Shown one piece after another: positions 24,088 to 31,544 of a stretch of 31,646 bases of DNA. The DNA is taken from the NCBI GenBank assembly GCA_002712945.1, contig PAVA01000052.1, positions 1 to 31,646 of the forward strand, in the 5' to 3' direction. The notes under the pieces are model-generated. The model saw only the letters and a list, made by a program, of their open reading frames with translations. It did no database searches and had not been told where the DNA came from. This DNA is from Citromicrobium sp. (GTDB lineage: Bacteria; Pseudomonadota; Alphaproteobacteria; Sphingomonadales; Sphingomonadaceae). Each line of letters opens with the position of its first letter. Position 1 is the first letter of the stretch. The position numbers and the translations under genes are program-made.

Positions 24088-25065
24088 CTAATTGAACGAC
24101 TTTGCAGCCGCGACGATCTTTTCCGGCGATGCGAACAGCCGTTTTTCCAGCGCGCCATTGTAGGGAACATGCACCTGCGGCGCGGTGACCCGCCTGATCG
24201 GGCCCTTGAGCGAGGCGAAAGCCTCTTCCGAAACGACCGCGGCGATTTCGGACGCGACGCTGCCGACGCTATGCGAATTGTCCGCAATGATGAGCCGTCC
24301 TGTCTTCGCGACCGAAGCGAGGATGGTGTCCCGGTCGAGCGGGACGATGGTCCGCAGGTCGACCACCTCGGCATCGATCCCTTCTTCGGCGAGCATCTCG
24401 GCAGCCTTGAGTGCATGGGGCAGGCACCCGGCGATGGAGACGATGGTGACGTCCGATCCTTCGCGCTTTACCGCCGCCTTGCCGATGGGAACGAGGGCGT
24501 CCTCGTCGAGCGAGACCTCCTCCTTCTTGTTCCACAGGTTGATGTCCTCGAACATCACCACCGGGTCGTCGTCGCGCACGGCGGACTTGAGCAGGCCCTT
24601 CGCATCGCTCGCGGTTGCAGGCGCGACCACCTTCAGCCCCGGCGCATTCATGAACAGGGGGTAGGGGCGGTCCGCATGCTGCGCGGCGGTGCGGTTGTTG
24701 TAGAACGTGCTGGTCCGCACGACGAGCGGCACGGATAGCTGTCCGCCGGTCATGAACCGAAGTTTTGCGGCCTGGTTGATGATCTGGTCGGACGCCAGGT
24801 AGCAGAAGCTGGCGATCGTCAGGTCGACGATCGGGCGAAGCCCGGTGAGAGCCGCGCCCACGCCGACGCCCACGAAGCTGTTTTCCGAGATCGGCGTGTT
24901 GCGCAGCCGCTTTGCGTCGAATTCGTCGAACAGCGTCTGCGCGCCATAGACCGCGATATCCTCGCCCATCAGAATCACGTTCTCGTCGCGGCGCATCTCC
25001 TCGCGCTGCGCCTCCACGATGGCCTGCAGGTAGGACAGACGCTTGGTCGAGTTGACGATGGTCAT
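24088..25065 (-). CDS. 2-oxo acid/acetoin dehydrogenase E1 component, beta subunit
   Basis: A 325-residue transketolase-like beta subunit. It has Y-L-Q-A-I-V-E-A-Q-R-E-E-M, M-G-E-D-I-A-V-Y-G-A (with the conserved Glu that contacts the ThDP aminopyrimidine) and F-V-G-V-G-V-G-A-A-L. The C-terminal transketolase domain has D-L-R-T-I-V-P-L-D. Its start overlaps the alpha-subunit stop as ATGA, so the two are translated as a pair. With the alpha subunit it forms a ThDP enzyme that decarboxylates a 2-oxo acid, or cleaves an acyloin, and transfers the acyl unit to lipoate. The overall look is nearest to AcoB/PdhB. Confidence 0.93.
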   Translation of the reverse strand: MTIVNSTKRLSYLQAIVEAQREEMRRDENVILMGEDIAVYGAQTLFDEFDAKRLRNTPISENSFVGVGVGAALTGLRPIVDLTIASFCYLASDQIINQAAKLRFMTGGQLSVPLVVRTSTFYNNRTAAQHADRPYPLFMNAPGLKVVAPATASDAKGLLKSAVRDDDPVVMFEDINLWNKKEEVSLDEDALVPIGKAAVKREGSDVTIVSIAGCLPHALKAAEMLAEEGIDAEVVDLRTIVPLDRDTILASVAKTGRLIIADNSHSVGSVASEIAAVVSEEAFASLKGPIRRVTAPQVHVPYNGALEKRLFASPEKIVAAAKSFN

Positions 25066-26045
25066 CCCGCGTTCTCCTCACCCACGCGCGGGCCGATCGG
25101 ATTGACGAACATGTTGTCCCACAGATCGTCCATCTCGGGCTCGGGGCTGTCCTTGGCGAAGGTGACTGCCGCTTCGATGGTCTCCTCGACCTCGGCGTCG
25201 ATCGCCGCGATCTCGGACTTGAGGCCGCGTTCGGCCAGGATCGCGCGATAGAGGGCCACCGGATCGCGGTTTTCGCGATGGTGGGCGATTTCTTCCTTGG
25301 TCCGGTACTCGATCGGGATGGCGAGACGGTTGGAGTGCTCGTCGAAGCGGTAGGTGCGCGCCTCGATCAGAGTCGGGCCCTCGCCATTGCGCGCACGGGC
25401 GACTGCCTGCGCGGTGACCTCGTGGACGGCTTCCAGATCCTGCCCGTCCACGCTCACGCCGGGGATGCCGAAGCCATCGGCGCGGCGCGCGATCTCCGGC
25501 TGGCCGTGCGATTTTTCGACCGGGGTGGTGACCGCATAGCCGTTGTTCTCGCAGAAATAGATCACCGGCAGCTTCCAGATTGCGGCCATGTTGACGCTTT
25601 CGCTGAAGGTGCCCTGGTTGGTGGCGCCGTCGCCGAAGAAGCAGAGGCTGACCTGGTCGGTGCCGCGGACCTGTGCGCTCAGACCCGCTCCCGTCGCCAG
25701 CGGGAAGCCACCGCCGACGATGGCCGATTCGCAGATCAGGCCCATCTTCGTATCGGTCAGGTGCATCGACCCGCCGAGCCCTTTGCAGATCCCGGTGCGC
25801 TTGCCGAAAATCTCCGCCATCAGCGGGCCGATTTCCGCGCCCTTGCCGATCGGGTGGCCGTGCGAGCGATGTGTACCCGTCACGTAATCGTCGTCGCGCA
25901 GGGCCATGCAGGCGCCGGTGATCGCGGCCTCGTGCCCGATGCTGAGGTGACCGACCGGGTTGTGCTTGATCAGTGCCTCTTCGAACAGGCGGATGCGCAG
26001 CATCCTGCGAAAGGCTTCGAGCTGGGCTGATGGGTCGAGGGGCAT
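25062..26045 (-). CDS. 2-oxo acid/acetoin dehydrogenase E1 component, alpha subunit
   Basis: A 327-residue E1 alpha. The ThDP-binding motif starts G-D-G-A-T-N-Q-G at 138-145 and ends with E-N-N at 166-168. G-H-L-S-I-G-H-E-A (32-40), T-H-R-S-H-G-H, G-G-S-M-H-L and the phosphorylation-loop-like R-T-Y-R-F-D-E-H-S are family landmarks. The AcoA-like T-H-R-S-H-G-H and the lack of the long N-terminal extension of Gram-negative BCKDH favour an acetoin-dehydrogenase or PDH-type E1. It begins one base after the lipoyl-protein stop. Together with E1 beta and the free lipoyl domain it is a partial multienzyme complex: no E2 core or E3 is in the window. Confidence 0.93.
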   Translation of the reverse strand: MPLDPSAQLEAFRRMLRIRLFEEALIKHNPVGHLSIGHEAAITGACMALRDDDYVTGTHRSHGHPIGKGAEIGPLMAEIFGKRTGICKGLGGSMHLTDTKMGLICESAIVGGGFPLATGAGLSAQVRGTDQVSLCFFGDGATNQGTFSESVNMAAIWKLPVIYFCENNGYAVTTPVEKSHGQPEIARRADGFGIPGVSVDGQDLEAVHEVTAQAVARARNGEGPTLIEARTYRFDEHSNRLAIPIEYRTKEEIAHHRENRDPVALYRAILAERGLKSEIAAIDAEVEETIEAAVTFAKDSPEPEMDDLWDNMFVNPIGPRVGEENAG

Positions 26046-26046
26046 C

Positions 26047-26286
26047 TCAGTCCTGCTGTATTTTCGCGATCACCGTACCGACCTCGATCTCCTCGTCGAT
26101 GGCCGCGACGATCTCGATCAGGGTGCCGGAAGCAGGCGATTCGACCTCTACCGTGGACTTTGCGGTTTCCACCTCCACGAGTGGTTCGCCCGCCTCCACC
26201 CGATCGCCCACGGCCTTCAGCCAGTTGACGATGGTGGCTTCGGTGACCCCCATGCTGATTTCGGGAAGCTTTACGCCGACTGCCAT
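26047..26286 (-). CDS. Stand-alone lipoyl-domain carrier protein
   Basis: A 79-residue protein that is nothing but one biotinyl/lipoyl domain. The hairpin V-E-T-A-K-S-T-V-E-V carries the modifiable lysine K43, flanked by the usual G-D-x-V-E-A-G-E-P-L and S-P-A-S-G-T-L segments. The E-T-A-K context fits lipoyl better than biotinyl (normally MKM). Start at ATG 26286 with GGAG upstream. In ordinary complexes this domain is the N-terminal part of an E2 acyltransferase; here no linker, subunit-binding or catalytic domain follows, and the E1 alpha gene begins one base later. It could act as a mobile carrier serving an E2/E3 encoded elsewhere or a different acceptor enzyme. Confidence 0.9.
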   Translation of the reverse strand: MAVGVKLPEISMGVTEATIVNWLKAVGDRVEAGEPLVEVETAKSTVEVESPASGTLIEIVAAIDEEIEVGTVIAKIQQD

Positions 26287-26319
26287 GTTCTCAATTCTCC
26301 GTGTGCCTGCGAACGGGCG

Positions 26320-26718
26320 TCAGCCCTTGCGGTAGAAGAAATCTTCCGGGTTGAAGTTCATCCAGTAGCGCTGGACCCGGCCTTCCTCGTTGAATTCGAA
26401 CTGGGATGAGCCGGGCGCTTCGACCGGCTGCCCGTCGAAGGTGCCGCGGATGGTCCAGCCGGTAGCCGCGAAGGGCGGATCGATGATCGTGCGCTCGACC
26501 TCGCGGTTGTAGTCGACCAGCGCTCCGAAGGCCTTTTTCTCGACCTCGCGCTCGCTCGCGCGGTCGGGGACGTACGCCCCGTTGCGCCAGCCTTCGACAT
26601 CGGGCGCCATGATCTGATCGATCCCCGCGCTGACCGCCTCCACGCCGGTACGATGCCGCGCGTTTTCGGTTTCGTTGAGCTTCTTCAAAGCTGCTTCGAT
26701 CGTCGCTCTGTCGACCAT
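26320..26718 (-). CDS. SnoaL/NTF2-like small protein 2
   Basis: A 132-residue protein starting at ATG 26718 behind a strong AGGAG. Predicted helix-rich N-terminus, a central V-E-G-W-R-N-G-A-Y-V-P segment, and a strand-rich C-terminus with G-S-S-Q-F-E-F-N-E-E-G-R-V. The last shares the E-F-x-x-x-G-R-V/I pattern of SnoaL-like folds. It lies directly after BVMO 2 (51-bp gap) and before the lipoyl protein (33-bp gap). The sequence differs clearly from the first SnoaL-like protein at 16166-16558. Ester or lactone hydrolysis, isomerisation or dehydration after the BVMO step would suit the position, but this is speculation. Confidence 0.75.
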   Translation of the reverse strand: MVDRATIEAALKKLNETENARHRTGVEAVSAGIDQIMAPDVEGWRNGAYVPDRASEREVEKKAFGALVDYNREVERTIIDPPFAATGWTIRGTFDGQPVEAPGSSQFEFNEEGRVQRYWMNFNPEDFFYRKG

Positions 26719-26769
26719 GTCCTGTCTCCTCTCTCGCCCGGCTCTTTGTCGCCCCGGGTCCTTCGTTTT

Positions 26770-28233
26770 TCAGACCGTCTCGAAATCCGCCATCTTCGGC
26801 TCTTTGGTCTCTTGCTCGAATCTCTCGTAGGAGAATGTCCACGATGCCGGGATGCCCTCGTCGTCGAGGTACCAGCTGTTGCAGCCCGTCACCCACACCG
26901 TCTTTCGCGCCGCCTCGCGTCGCTCGGCCTCGAAGCTGTCGAGCGCCTCGCGCGTCGCGCTGACCGCGGCGTAGTCGCCTCGGGTGATCCCATCGATGAG
27001 TTGCAGGATGTATTCGATCTGGTGCTGCGCGACCTCGACCAGCGAGAAATTCCCGACCGGGCTGTTGGGGCCGTTGAGCAGGAACAGATTGGGAAAGTCC
27101 GGCACGCTGACGGAGAGGTAGGCTTTGGGGCCGCGCTCCCACACTTCGTCGAGATCGGTGCCGTTCCGGCCGATCACCTTGGCCGGGCGAATGAACCGAT
27201 CGACCTGGAAGCCGGTGGCGAGCACCAGCAGATCGAGTTCGTGGAGTTGTCCGTCGGCGGTTCGCACGCCCTTCGGCTCGATACGCTCGATCGGCGAGAC
27301 GACGACATTCGCATTGGGCTGCTGAATGGCATCGTAGAAGGTGCCCGAAATCACCAGCCGTTTGCAGGCGACACGGTAGTCCGGGGTCAGCAGCTTGCGC
27401 AGTTCGGGGTCGCGCACGGTGGCGAGATGGTCCTTGCACAATTGCTCGATCGCGGCGAGCTCGGGCGAGTCGACATCGATGACCGCGGCCGCATAGCCCT
27501 TCAGGGTTTTCGACCTCAGTTCCTCAATCAGCGCTTCGAGTTCGTCGGGATGGTCGCGAAACCTCGCGCGATCTTCAGCGGAATAGGGTTCGTTATCGCG
27601 CGGGAGAACCCATTGCGCGGTACGCTGGAACAGATCGAAGCGATTGGCTTCGGGGATCAGCGCGGTGGCGAGCTGGGCGGCGGTCGACCCGGTTCCGATC
27701 ACGCCGATATTCTTGCCTGCCAGTTTGACATCGTGGTCCCAGCGGGCCGAATGAAAGCAATCGCCCTCGAAACTCTCGATACCTGGAAAGTCCGGGATAT
27801 TGGGATGGTGGAGGATGCCGGTCGCCGCGATGACGATGTCGAACCGTTCGTTCGTCCCGTCGGCGGTCGCCAGATCCCATGCGCCGTCACGATAGCGTAG
27901 TGCGGTCACCTCCTTCCCGAAATGCGTGATCTCGTCCAGTCCGTGATCGCGCGCCACGCGCTCGAAATAGTCGCGGATATCGGGGCCATCGGCCATCAGC
28001 GACTTCCACTCCGGATTGCGTGCGAAGCTGTAGGTGTACCAGTGCGCGGAGACGTCGCAGGCGAGGCCTGGGTAGGTGTTCTCCCGCCAGGTTCCGCCGT
28101 AACCGTCTCCCTTTTCGTAGACGGTGCATGCAATGCCGCGTTCGCGCAGCTTTATGGCGGCAAGGATGCCGCCCATTCCGGCACCGATAACCGCGGCATT
28201 CGGCCGATTTGCATTGCCGCTAGCGTCAGCCAC
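26770..28233 (-). CDS. Type I Baeyer-Villiger monooxygenase 2
   Basis: A 487-residue FAD/NADPH monooxygenase. The GTG at 28233 is chosen; the open frame extends to a TTG at 28317, but that extension contains the operator-like palindrome and has no family-like sequence. G-A-G-M-G-G is at 17-22, G-Y-G-G-T-W-R-E-N-T-Y-P-G near 44-56, the type I fingerprint F-E-G-D-C-F-H-S-A-R-W-D at 155-166, and the NADPH motif G-T-G-S-T-A at 180-185 (Ala replacing the last Gly). L-L-V-L-A-T-G-F follows. It lacks the long N-terminal extension of BVMO 1 and the two differ strongly in sequence, so they probably act at different steps. It is the first gene of the nine-gene operon. Confidence 0.92.
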   Translation of the reverse strand: MADASGNANRPNAAVIGAGMGGILAAIKLRERGIACTVYEKGDGYGGTWRENTYPGLACDVSAHWYTYSFARNPEWKSLMADGPDIRDYFERVARDHGLDEITHFGKEVTALRYRDGAWDLATADGTNERFDIVIAATGILHHPNIPDFPGIESFEGDCFHSARWDHDVKLAGKNIGVIGTGSTAAQLATALIPEANRFDLFQRTAQWVLPRDNEPYSAEDRARFRDHPDELEALIEELRSKTLKGYAAAVIDVDSPELAAIEQLCKDHLATVRDPELRKLLTPDYRVACKRLVISGTFYDAIQQPNANVVVSPIERIEPKGVRTADGQLHELDLLVLATGFQVDRFIRPAKVIGRNGTDLDEVWERGPKAYLSVSVPDFPNLFLLNGPNSPVGNFSLVEVAQHQIEYILQLIDGITRGDYAAVSATREALDSFEAERREAARKTVWVTGCNSWYLDDEGIPASWTFSYERFEQETKEPKMADFETV

Positions 28234-28292
28234 GGGTCTGGGCGGTCCGGATTGGACGGAGGGATGGAGTGCTTGGCATTGCCGCCATCCTA

Positions 28293-28302
28293 TTGCATCC
28301 AA
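28293..28302. promoter_or_regulatory. Operator-like site TTGCATCCAA (BVMO 2 operon)
   Basis: Matches TTGCATGCAA at 9 of 10 bases, 60 bp upstream of the BVMO 2 GTG. On the minus strand it follows a directly repeated TTGGAT. The single mismatch is in the centre-right, leaving one perfect half-site. Confidence 0.45.
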
Positions 28303-28438
28303 TCCAATCGGGTTCAACCATTTTTTCGCGGCCGGGGATTCAGCTTGAGGCGGCCGGGGCCGTGTGCCTTAGTCCCGCGATTCCGACAAATTTTGCAGTC
28401 TGTAGTATGTTCGGGTGCAAGGTTCGGCGTTGGCGCTT

Positions 28439-28448
28439 TTGCATACAA
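28439..28448. promoter_or_regulatory. Operator-like site TTGCATACAA (ThDP lyase-thiolase operon)
   Basis: Matches TTGCATGCAA at 9 of 10 bases, 65 bp upstream of the start at 28513. The internal TACAAT (28444-28449) is a 5/6 match to a -10 box, so binding would mask the promoter. Confidence 0.5.
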
Positions 28449-28512
28449 TACCGTTGTCATTCGAAAACGTAAGGCTTACGGTCCCGGCAAGCAAATTCAA
28501 TCGGAGAGGATG

Positions 28513-30240
28513 ATGAGCAAAAAGAGAGCGGCAGGCGAGCTGATCGCCTCCACCCTGGCGGGGCTGGGCGTAACCGAGATTTTCGCGCTGCACGGCAGCC
28601 ATCTCGATCCGCTCTACATGGCGTGCGAGGAGTTCGGCATCCGGTTGACCGACACGCGCCACGAAGCCTCGGCCGGGCACGCGGCCGACGGGTATGCGCG
28701 TTCGTCGAACGGCAAGCTGGGCGTGTGCGCGGTGACTGCCGGGCCGGGCTTTACCAATGTGCTGACCGCGATAGCCAATGCCCATCTCGACAAGATCCCG
28801 ACATTGTTCATCGCAGGCGCCGCCCCATTGCGCGACGCGGACGAGAACATTCTGCAGGGCGGGTTCGATGCGGTCGCCATGGCGCAGCCGGTGACCAAGT
28901 GGGCGGGGCGCCTGACCGAGCCCGAGAAGATGACCGACTTCGTGCGCCGCGCGGCCGAGATGGCCTTGAGCGGGGCGCCGGGGCCGGTCTTCATCGAAAT
29001 CCCGATCGACGTCGTCTTCCGCCCGACCGACCAGCAACCCGCGTCCACCGAGGCGTGGCAGCGTCCGACACCGCCCGCGCCCGATCCGGCGGCGGTGGCG
29101 AGTGCGCTCGAGAAGCTGAAGGGCGCCGAGCGCCCCGTCATCATCGCGGGCGGCGGCGTCATGCTGACCGATTCCGGCGCGGCGCTCCAGAAGCTCGCCG
29201 AAGCCACGGGCATCCCGGTGATCGCCAGCCAGAAGTCGCTCGGCGTCCTGCCGGACGATCACCCGCTCTATGGCGGGGCCGCCGCCGGTCTCGCGATGGC
29301 CGCCGCGTCGGGTTCGCCATGCGATGCCGTGCTCCTGCTCGGCGCACGGATGGGCATGTTCCTGGGCGGTGCCATGGGCGCCATCATCCCGCCCGAGGCC
29401 TATGTGGCCCAGGTGGAGATCGACCCGCTGGAGATCGGCCGCGTGCGCATGGCGGACCTGCCGATCATCGCCGACGCGGGGCAGGCGATCCGCGCCTTTA
29501 CGCAAGCCGCCGGTGCGATGGACTGGCCCGACCGGGGCGACTGGGCGCAGACCCTGCGCGATTTCAGGCCCGCTGCGCGCCAGGCCTTTGCCGATGCTCC
29601 CACGGAGACCGAGAACGGCAAGATCCATCCCGGTCACGCAGTAGCCGCCGTGATGGATGCCTTGCCCGAGGGGACGGCGGTGGTCGCGGATGGCGGCGAA
29701 GCGGGCAACTGGGTGGGCGACCTGATCCGCTCGCCCGGCGCAGGCCAGCACCTGCGTTGCGGCTATCTGGGGTGCCTCGGCATTTCACCCGGATTCGCGA
29801 TCGGCGCCGCGCGCGCCAAACCGGATCGCCCGGTCGCATGCTTCGCGGGCGATGGCGGCGTCGGATTCAATATCCAGGAGTTCGACACGATGGTTCGGCA
29901 TGAGCTGCCGATCGTCACCATCGTGCTCAACAATGCCGAATGGGGCATGTCGCGCAATGCGCAGAACCTGCTTTACGGGCGCAACCGCGAAGCCATCGTG
30001 ACGCTGGAAGATACCCGATACGATCTCGTCGCTGCTGGCTTCGGCGTCGAGGCCCGTCTCATAACCCGCTACGACGAGATCGCCGATGCGGTGAGGGAGG
30101 CCTTCGCCTCGGGCAAGCCGTGCTGCCTCAACATCATCATCGACGGCGCGGTCATGCATCCGCGCACCAAGATGATGGTCGGCGATGGTGCCGGCGATGA
30201 GGATGTGCCCATCCCCTACTACGCCAACATCAAGGCCTGA
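28513..30240 (+). CDS. ThDP-dependent lyase, benzaldehyde-lyase-like
   Basis: A 575-residue enzyme of the acetolactate-synthase/benzaldehyde-lyase fold. Two adjacent ATGs occur (28510, 28513); the second gives better spacing to GGAGAGG. L-H-G-S-H at 26-30, D-T-R-H-E-A at 47-52 (E51 is the ThDP-activating Glu), E-N-I-L-Q-G with Q115, C-G-Y-L-G-C-L-G and G-D-G-G-V-G-F-N resemble benzaldehyde lyase as I remember it. In that enzyme H29, E50 and Q113 are key; here H30, E51 and Q115 correspond. Benzaldehyde lyase cleaves acyloins (2-hydroxyketones) to aldehydes. 2-Hydroxyacyl-CoA lyase and acetolactate synthase are alternatives but usually lack the HGxH segment. It precedes the thiolase by 50 bp, probably in one operon. 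Confidence 0.88.
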   Translation: MSKKRAAGELIASTLAGLGVTEIFALHGSHLDPLYMACEEFGIRLTDTRHEASAGHAADGYARSSNGKLGVCAVTAGPGFTNVLTAIANAHLDKIPTLFIAGAAPLRDADENILQGGFDAVAMAQPVTKWAGRLTEPEKMTDFVRRAAEMALSGAPGPVFIEIPIDVVFRPTDQQPASTEAWQRPTPPAPDPAAVASALEKLKGAERPVIIAGGGVMLTDSGAALQKLAEATGIPVIASQKSLGVLPDDHPLYGGAAAGLAMAAASGSPCDAVLLLGARMGMFLGGAMGAIIPPEAYVAQVEIDPLEIGRVRMADLPIIADAGQAIRAFTQAAGAMDWPDRGDWAQTLRDFRPAARQAFADAPTETENGKIHPGHAVAAVMDALPEGTAVVADGGEAGNWVGDLIRSPGAGQHLRCGYLGCLGISPGFAIGAARAKPDRPVACFAGDGGVGFNIQEFDTMVRHELPIVTIVLNNAEWGMSRNAQNLLYGRNREAIVTLEDTRYDLVAAGFGVEARLITRYDEIADAVREAFASGKPCCLNIIIDGAVMHPRTKMMVGDGAGDEDVPIPYYANIKA

Positions 30241-30290
30241 CGCGCCTTTACGCCCCTCTCACTCCCCGACAATCCCGAGGAAATCGATCC

Positions 30291-31502
30291 ATGACCCTGC
30301 GCCGCGCGGCCATCGTCTCGCCCATCCGTACCGCCGTGGGCAAATTCGGCGGCACGCTTGCTCCCCTGACCGCCGGTGCCCTGGGTGCCGTGATCCTCAA
30401 GGCACTGATGGAGCGTACGGCCATCGATCCGGCGAGGGTGGACGACGTCATCTTCGCTCAGGGCTACGGCAACGGCGAGGCGCCTGCCATCGGGCACTGG
30501 TCGTGGCTGGCTGCCGGTCTGCCGGTGGAAGTGCCGGGCTATCAGGTGGATCGGCGCTGCGGCTCGGGTCTGCAGGCGGTGATCGACGCGGCGATGATGA
30601 TCCAGACCGGCACCTCCGACGTGGTGGTGGCGGGCGGGTGCGAGAGCATGTCCAATGTCGAGCACTACACGCTGGACGCGCGGAAGGGTGCGCGCATGGG
30701 CAATCTGACGCTGCATGACCGCTTGCTCCGTGGCCGCCTGATGAGCCAGCCCGTCGAACGGTTCGGCGTCATCTCCGGCATGATCGAAACCGCGGAGAAC
30801 CTCGCGAAGGACTACGGTATCACGCGCGAGCAGGCGGATGCCTATGCGGTCCGTTCGCACCAGAGGGCGGCCGCCGCGTGGGAGCAGGGCCTGTTCGACG
30901 ACGAACTGGTGCCCGTCGAAGTCCCGCAGCGTCGCGCCGATCCCGTCCTGTTCGACCGCGACGAGGGGTTCCGGCCCGATGCCTCGATGGAAACCCTCGG
31001 CGCGTTGCGGGCGATCGAGGGCGGAGTGGTGACCGCCGGCAATGCCAGCCAGCAGAACGATGCCGCTGCCGCGTGCCTGGTCGTTGCGGAGGACAAGCTG
31101 GAAGAGTTGGGGCTGGAGCCGATCGCCTGGTTCACCGGCTGGGCCGCCGCCGGTTGCGATCCCGCGCGGATGGGGATCGGACCCGTGCCCGCCGTCGAAC
31201 GCCTTTTCGCGCGAACCGGGCTGGGCTGGAGGGATATCGACCTGGTCGAGCTCAACGAAGCTTTCGCGCCGCAGGTTCTTGCCGTCCTAAAGGGTTGGGG
31301 CTGGGCGGAGGACGACAGCCGGAACGACATCCTCAACGTCAACGGATCGGGCATCAGCCTGGGCCACCCCATCGGGGCGACTGGCGGGCGGATCCTGGCC
31401 AACCTGACGCGCGAACTGAAGCGGCGCGACGGCAAGTACGGTCTGGAGACGATGTGTATCGGCGGCGGACAGGGGATCGCGGCGCTGTTCGAAAGCGCCT
31501 GA
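30291..31502 (+). CDS. Acetyl-CoA acyltransferase (thiolase)
   Basis: A 403-residue thiolase starting at ATG 30291 behind GAGGAAA. The acyl-accepting cysteine C90 lies in D-R-R-C-G-S-G, N-E-A-F-A-P is present, H359 lies in N-G-S-G-I-S-L-G-H-P-I-G-A-T-G, and C389 in M-C-I-G-G-G-Q-G. All catalytic residues are intact. It cleaves a 3-oxoacyl-CoA with CoA, or condenses acetyl-CoA units. The N-terminus L-R-R-A-A-I-V-S-P-I-R-T-A-V-G-K-F-G-G and its length match degradative thiolases. As the last gene of the lyase operon and the last protein gene of the island, it would give the final acetyl-CoA or propionyl-CoA units. Confidence 0.95.
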   Translation: MTLRRAAIVSPIRTAVGKFGGTLAPLTAGALGAVILKALMERTAIDPARVDDVIFAQGYGNGEAPAIGHWSWLAAGLPVEVPGYQVDRRCGSGLQAVIDAAMMIQTGTSDVVVAGGCESMSNVEHYTLDARKGARMGNLTLHDRLLRGRLMSQPVERFGVISGMIETAENLAKDYGITREQADAYAVRSHQRAAAAWEQGLFDDELVPVEVPQRRADPVLFDRDEGFRPDASMETLGALRAIEGGVVTAGNASQQNDAAAACLVVAEDKLEELGLEPIAWFTGWAAAGCDPARMGIGPVPAVERLFARTGLGWRDIDLVELNEAFAPQVLAVLKGWGWAEDDSRNDILNVNGSGISLGHPIGATGGRILANLTRELKRRDGKYGLETMCIGGGQGIAALFESA

Positions 31503-31514
31503 TCCAGCGCGCTT

Positions 31515-31528
31515 CCGCTTCGTAGCGG
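31515..31528. terminator. Short hairpin after the thiolase gene
   Basis: CCGCT (31515-31519), loop TCGT, AGCGG (31524-31528) lies 13 bp after the thiolase stop and 16 bp beyond the tRNA 3' end. No T-run on either strand, so it is a weak terminator candidate for both convergent transcripts. Confidence 0.35.
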
Positions 31529-31544
31529 CTCAAGAGGGGATCAA

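Larger units (their letters stand above)
28234..28512. promoter_or_regulatory. Divergent control region between BVMO 2 and the benzaldehyde-lyase-like gene
   Basis: A 279-bp non-coding region with two near-copies of the island palindrome, one near each divergent gene, as in the 9506-10035 region. The part nearest the plus-strand gene is AT-richer. A -10-like TACAAT (28444-28449) overlaps the right-hand palindrome. GGAGAGG (28503-28509) is the ribosome-binding site of the ThDP enzyme. Confidence 0.6.
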
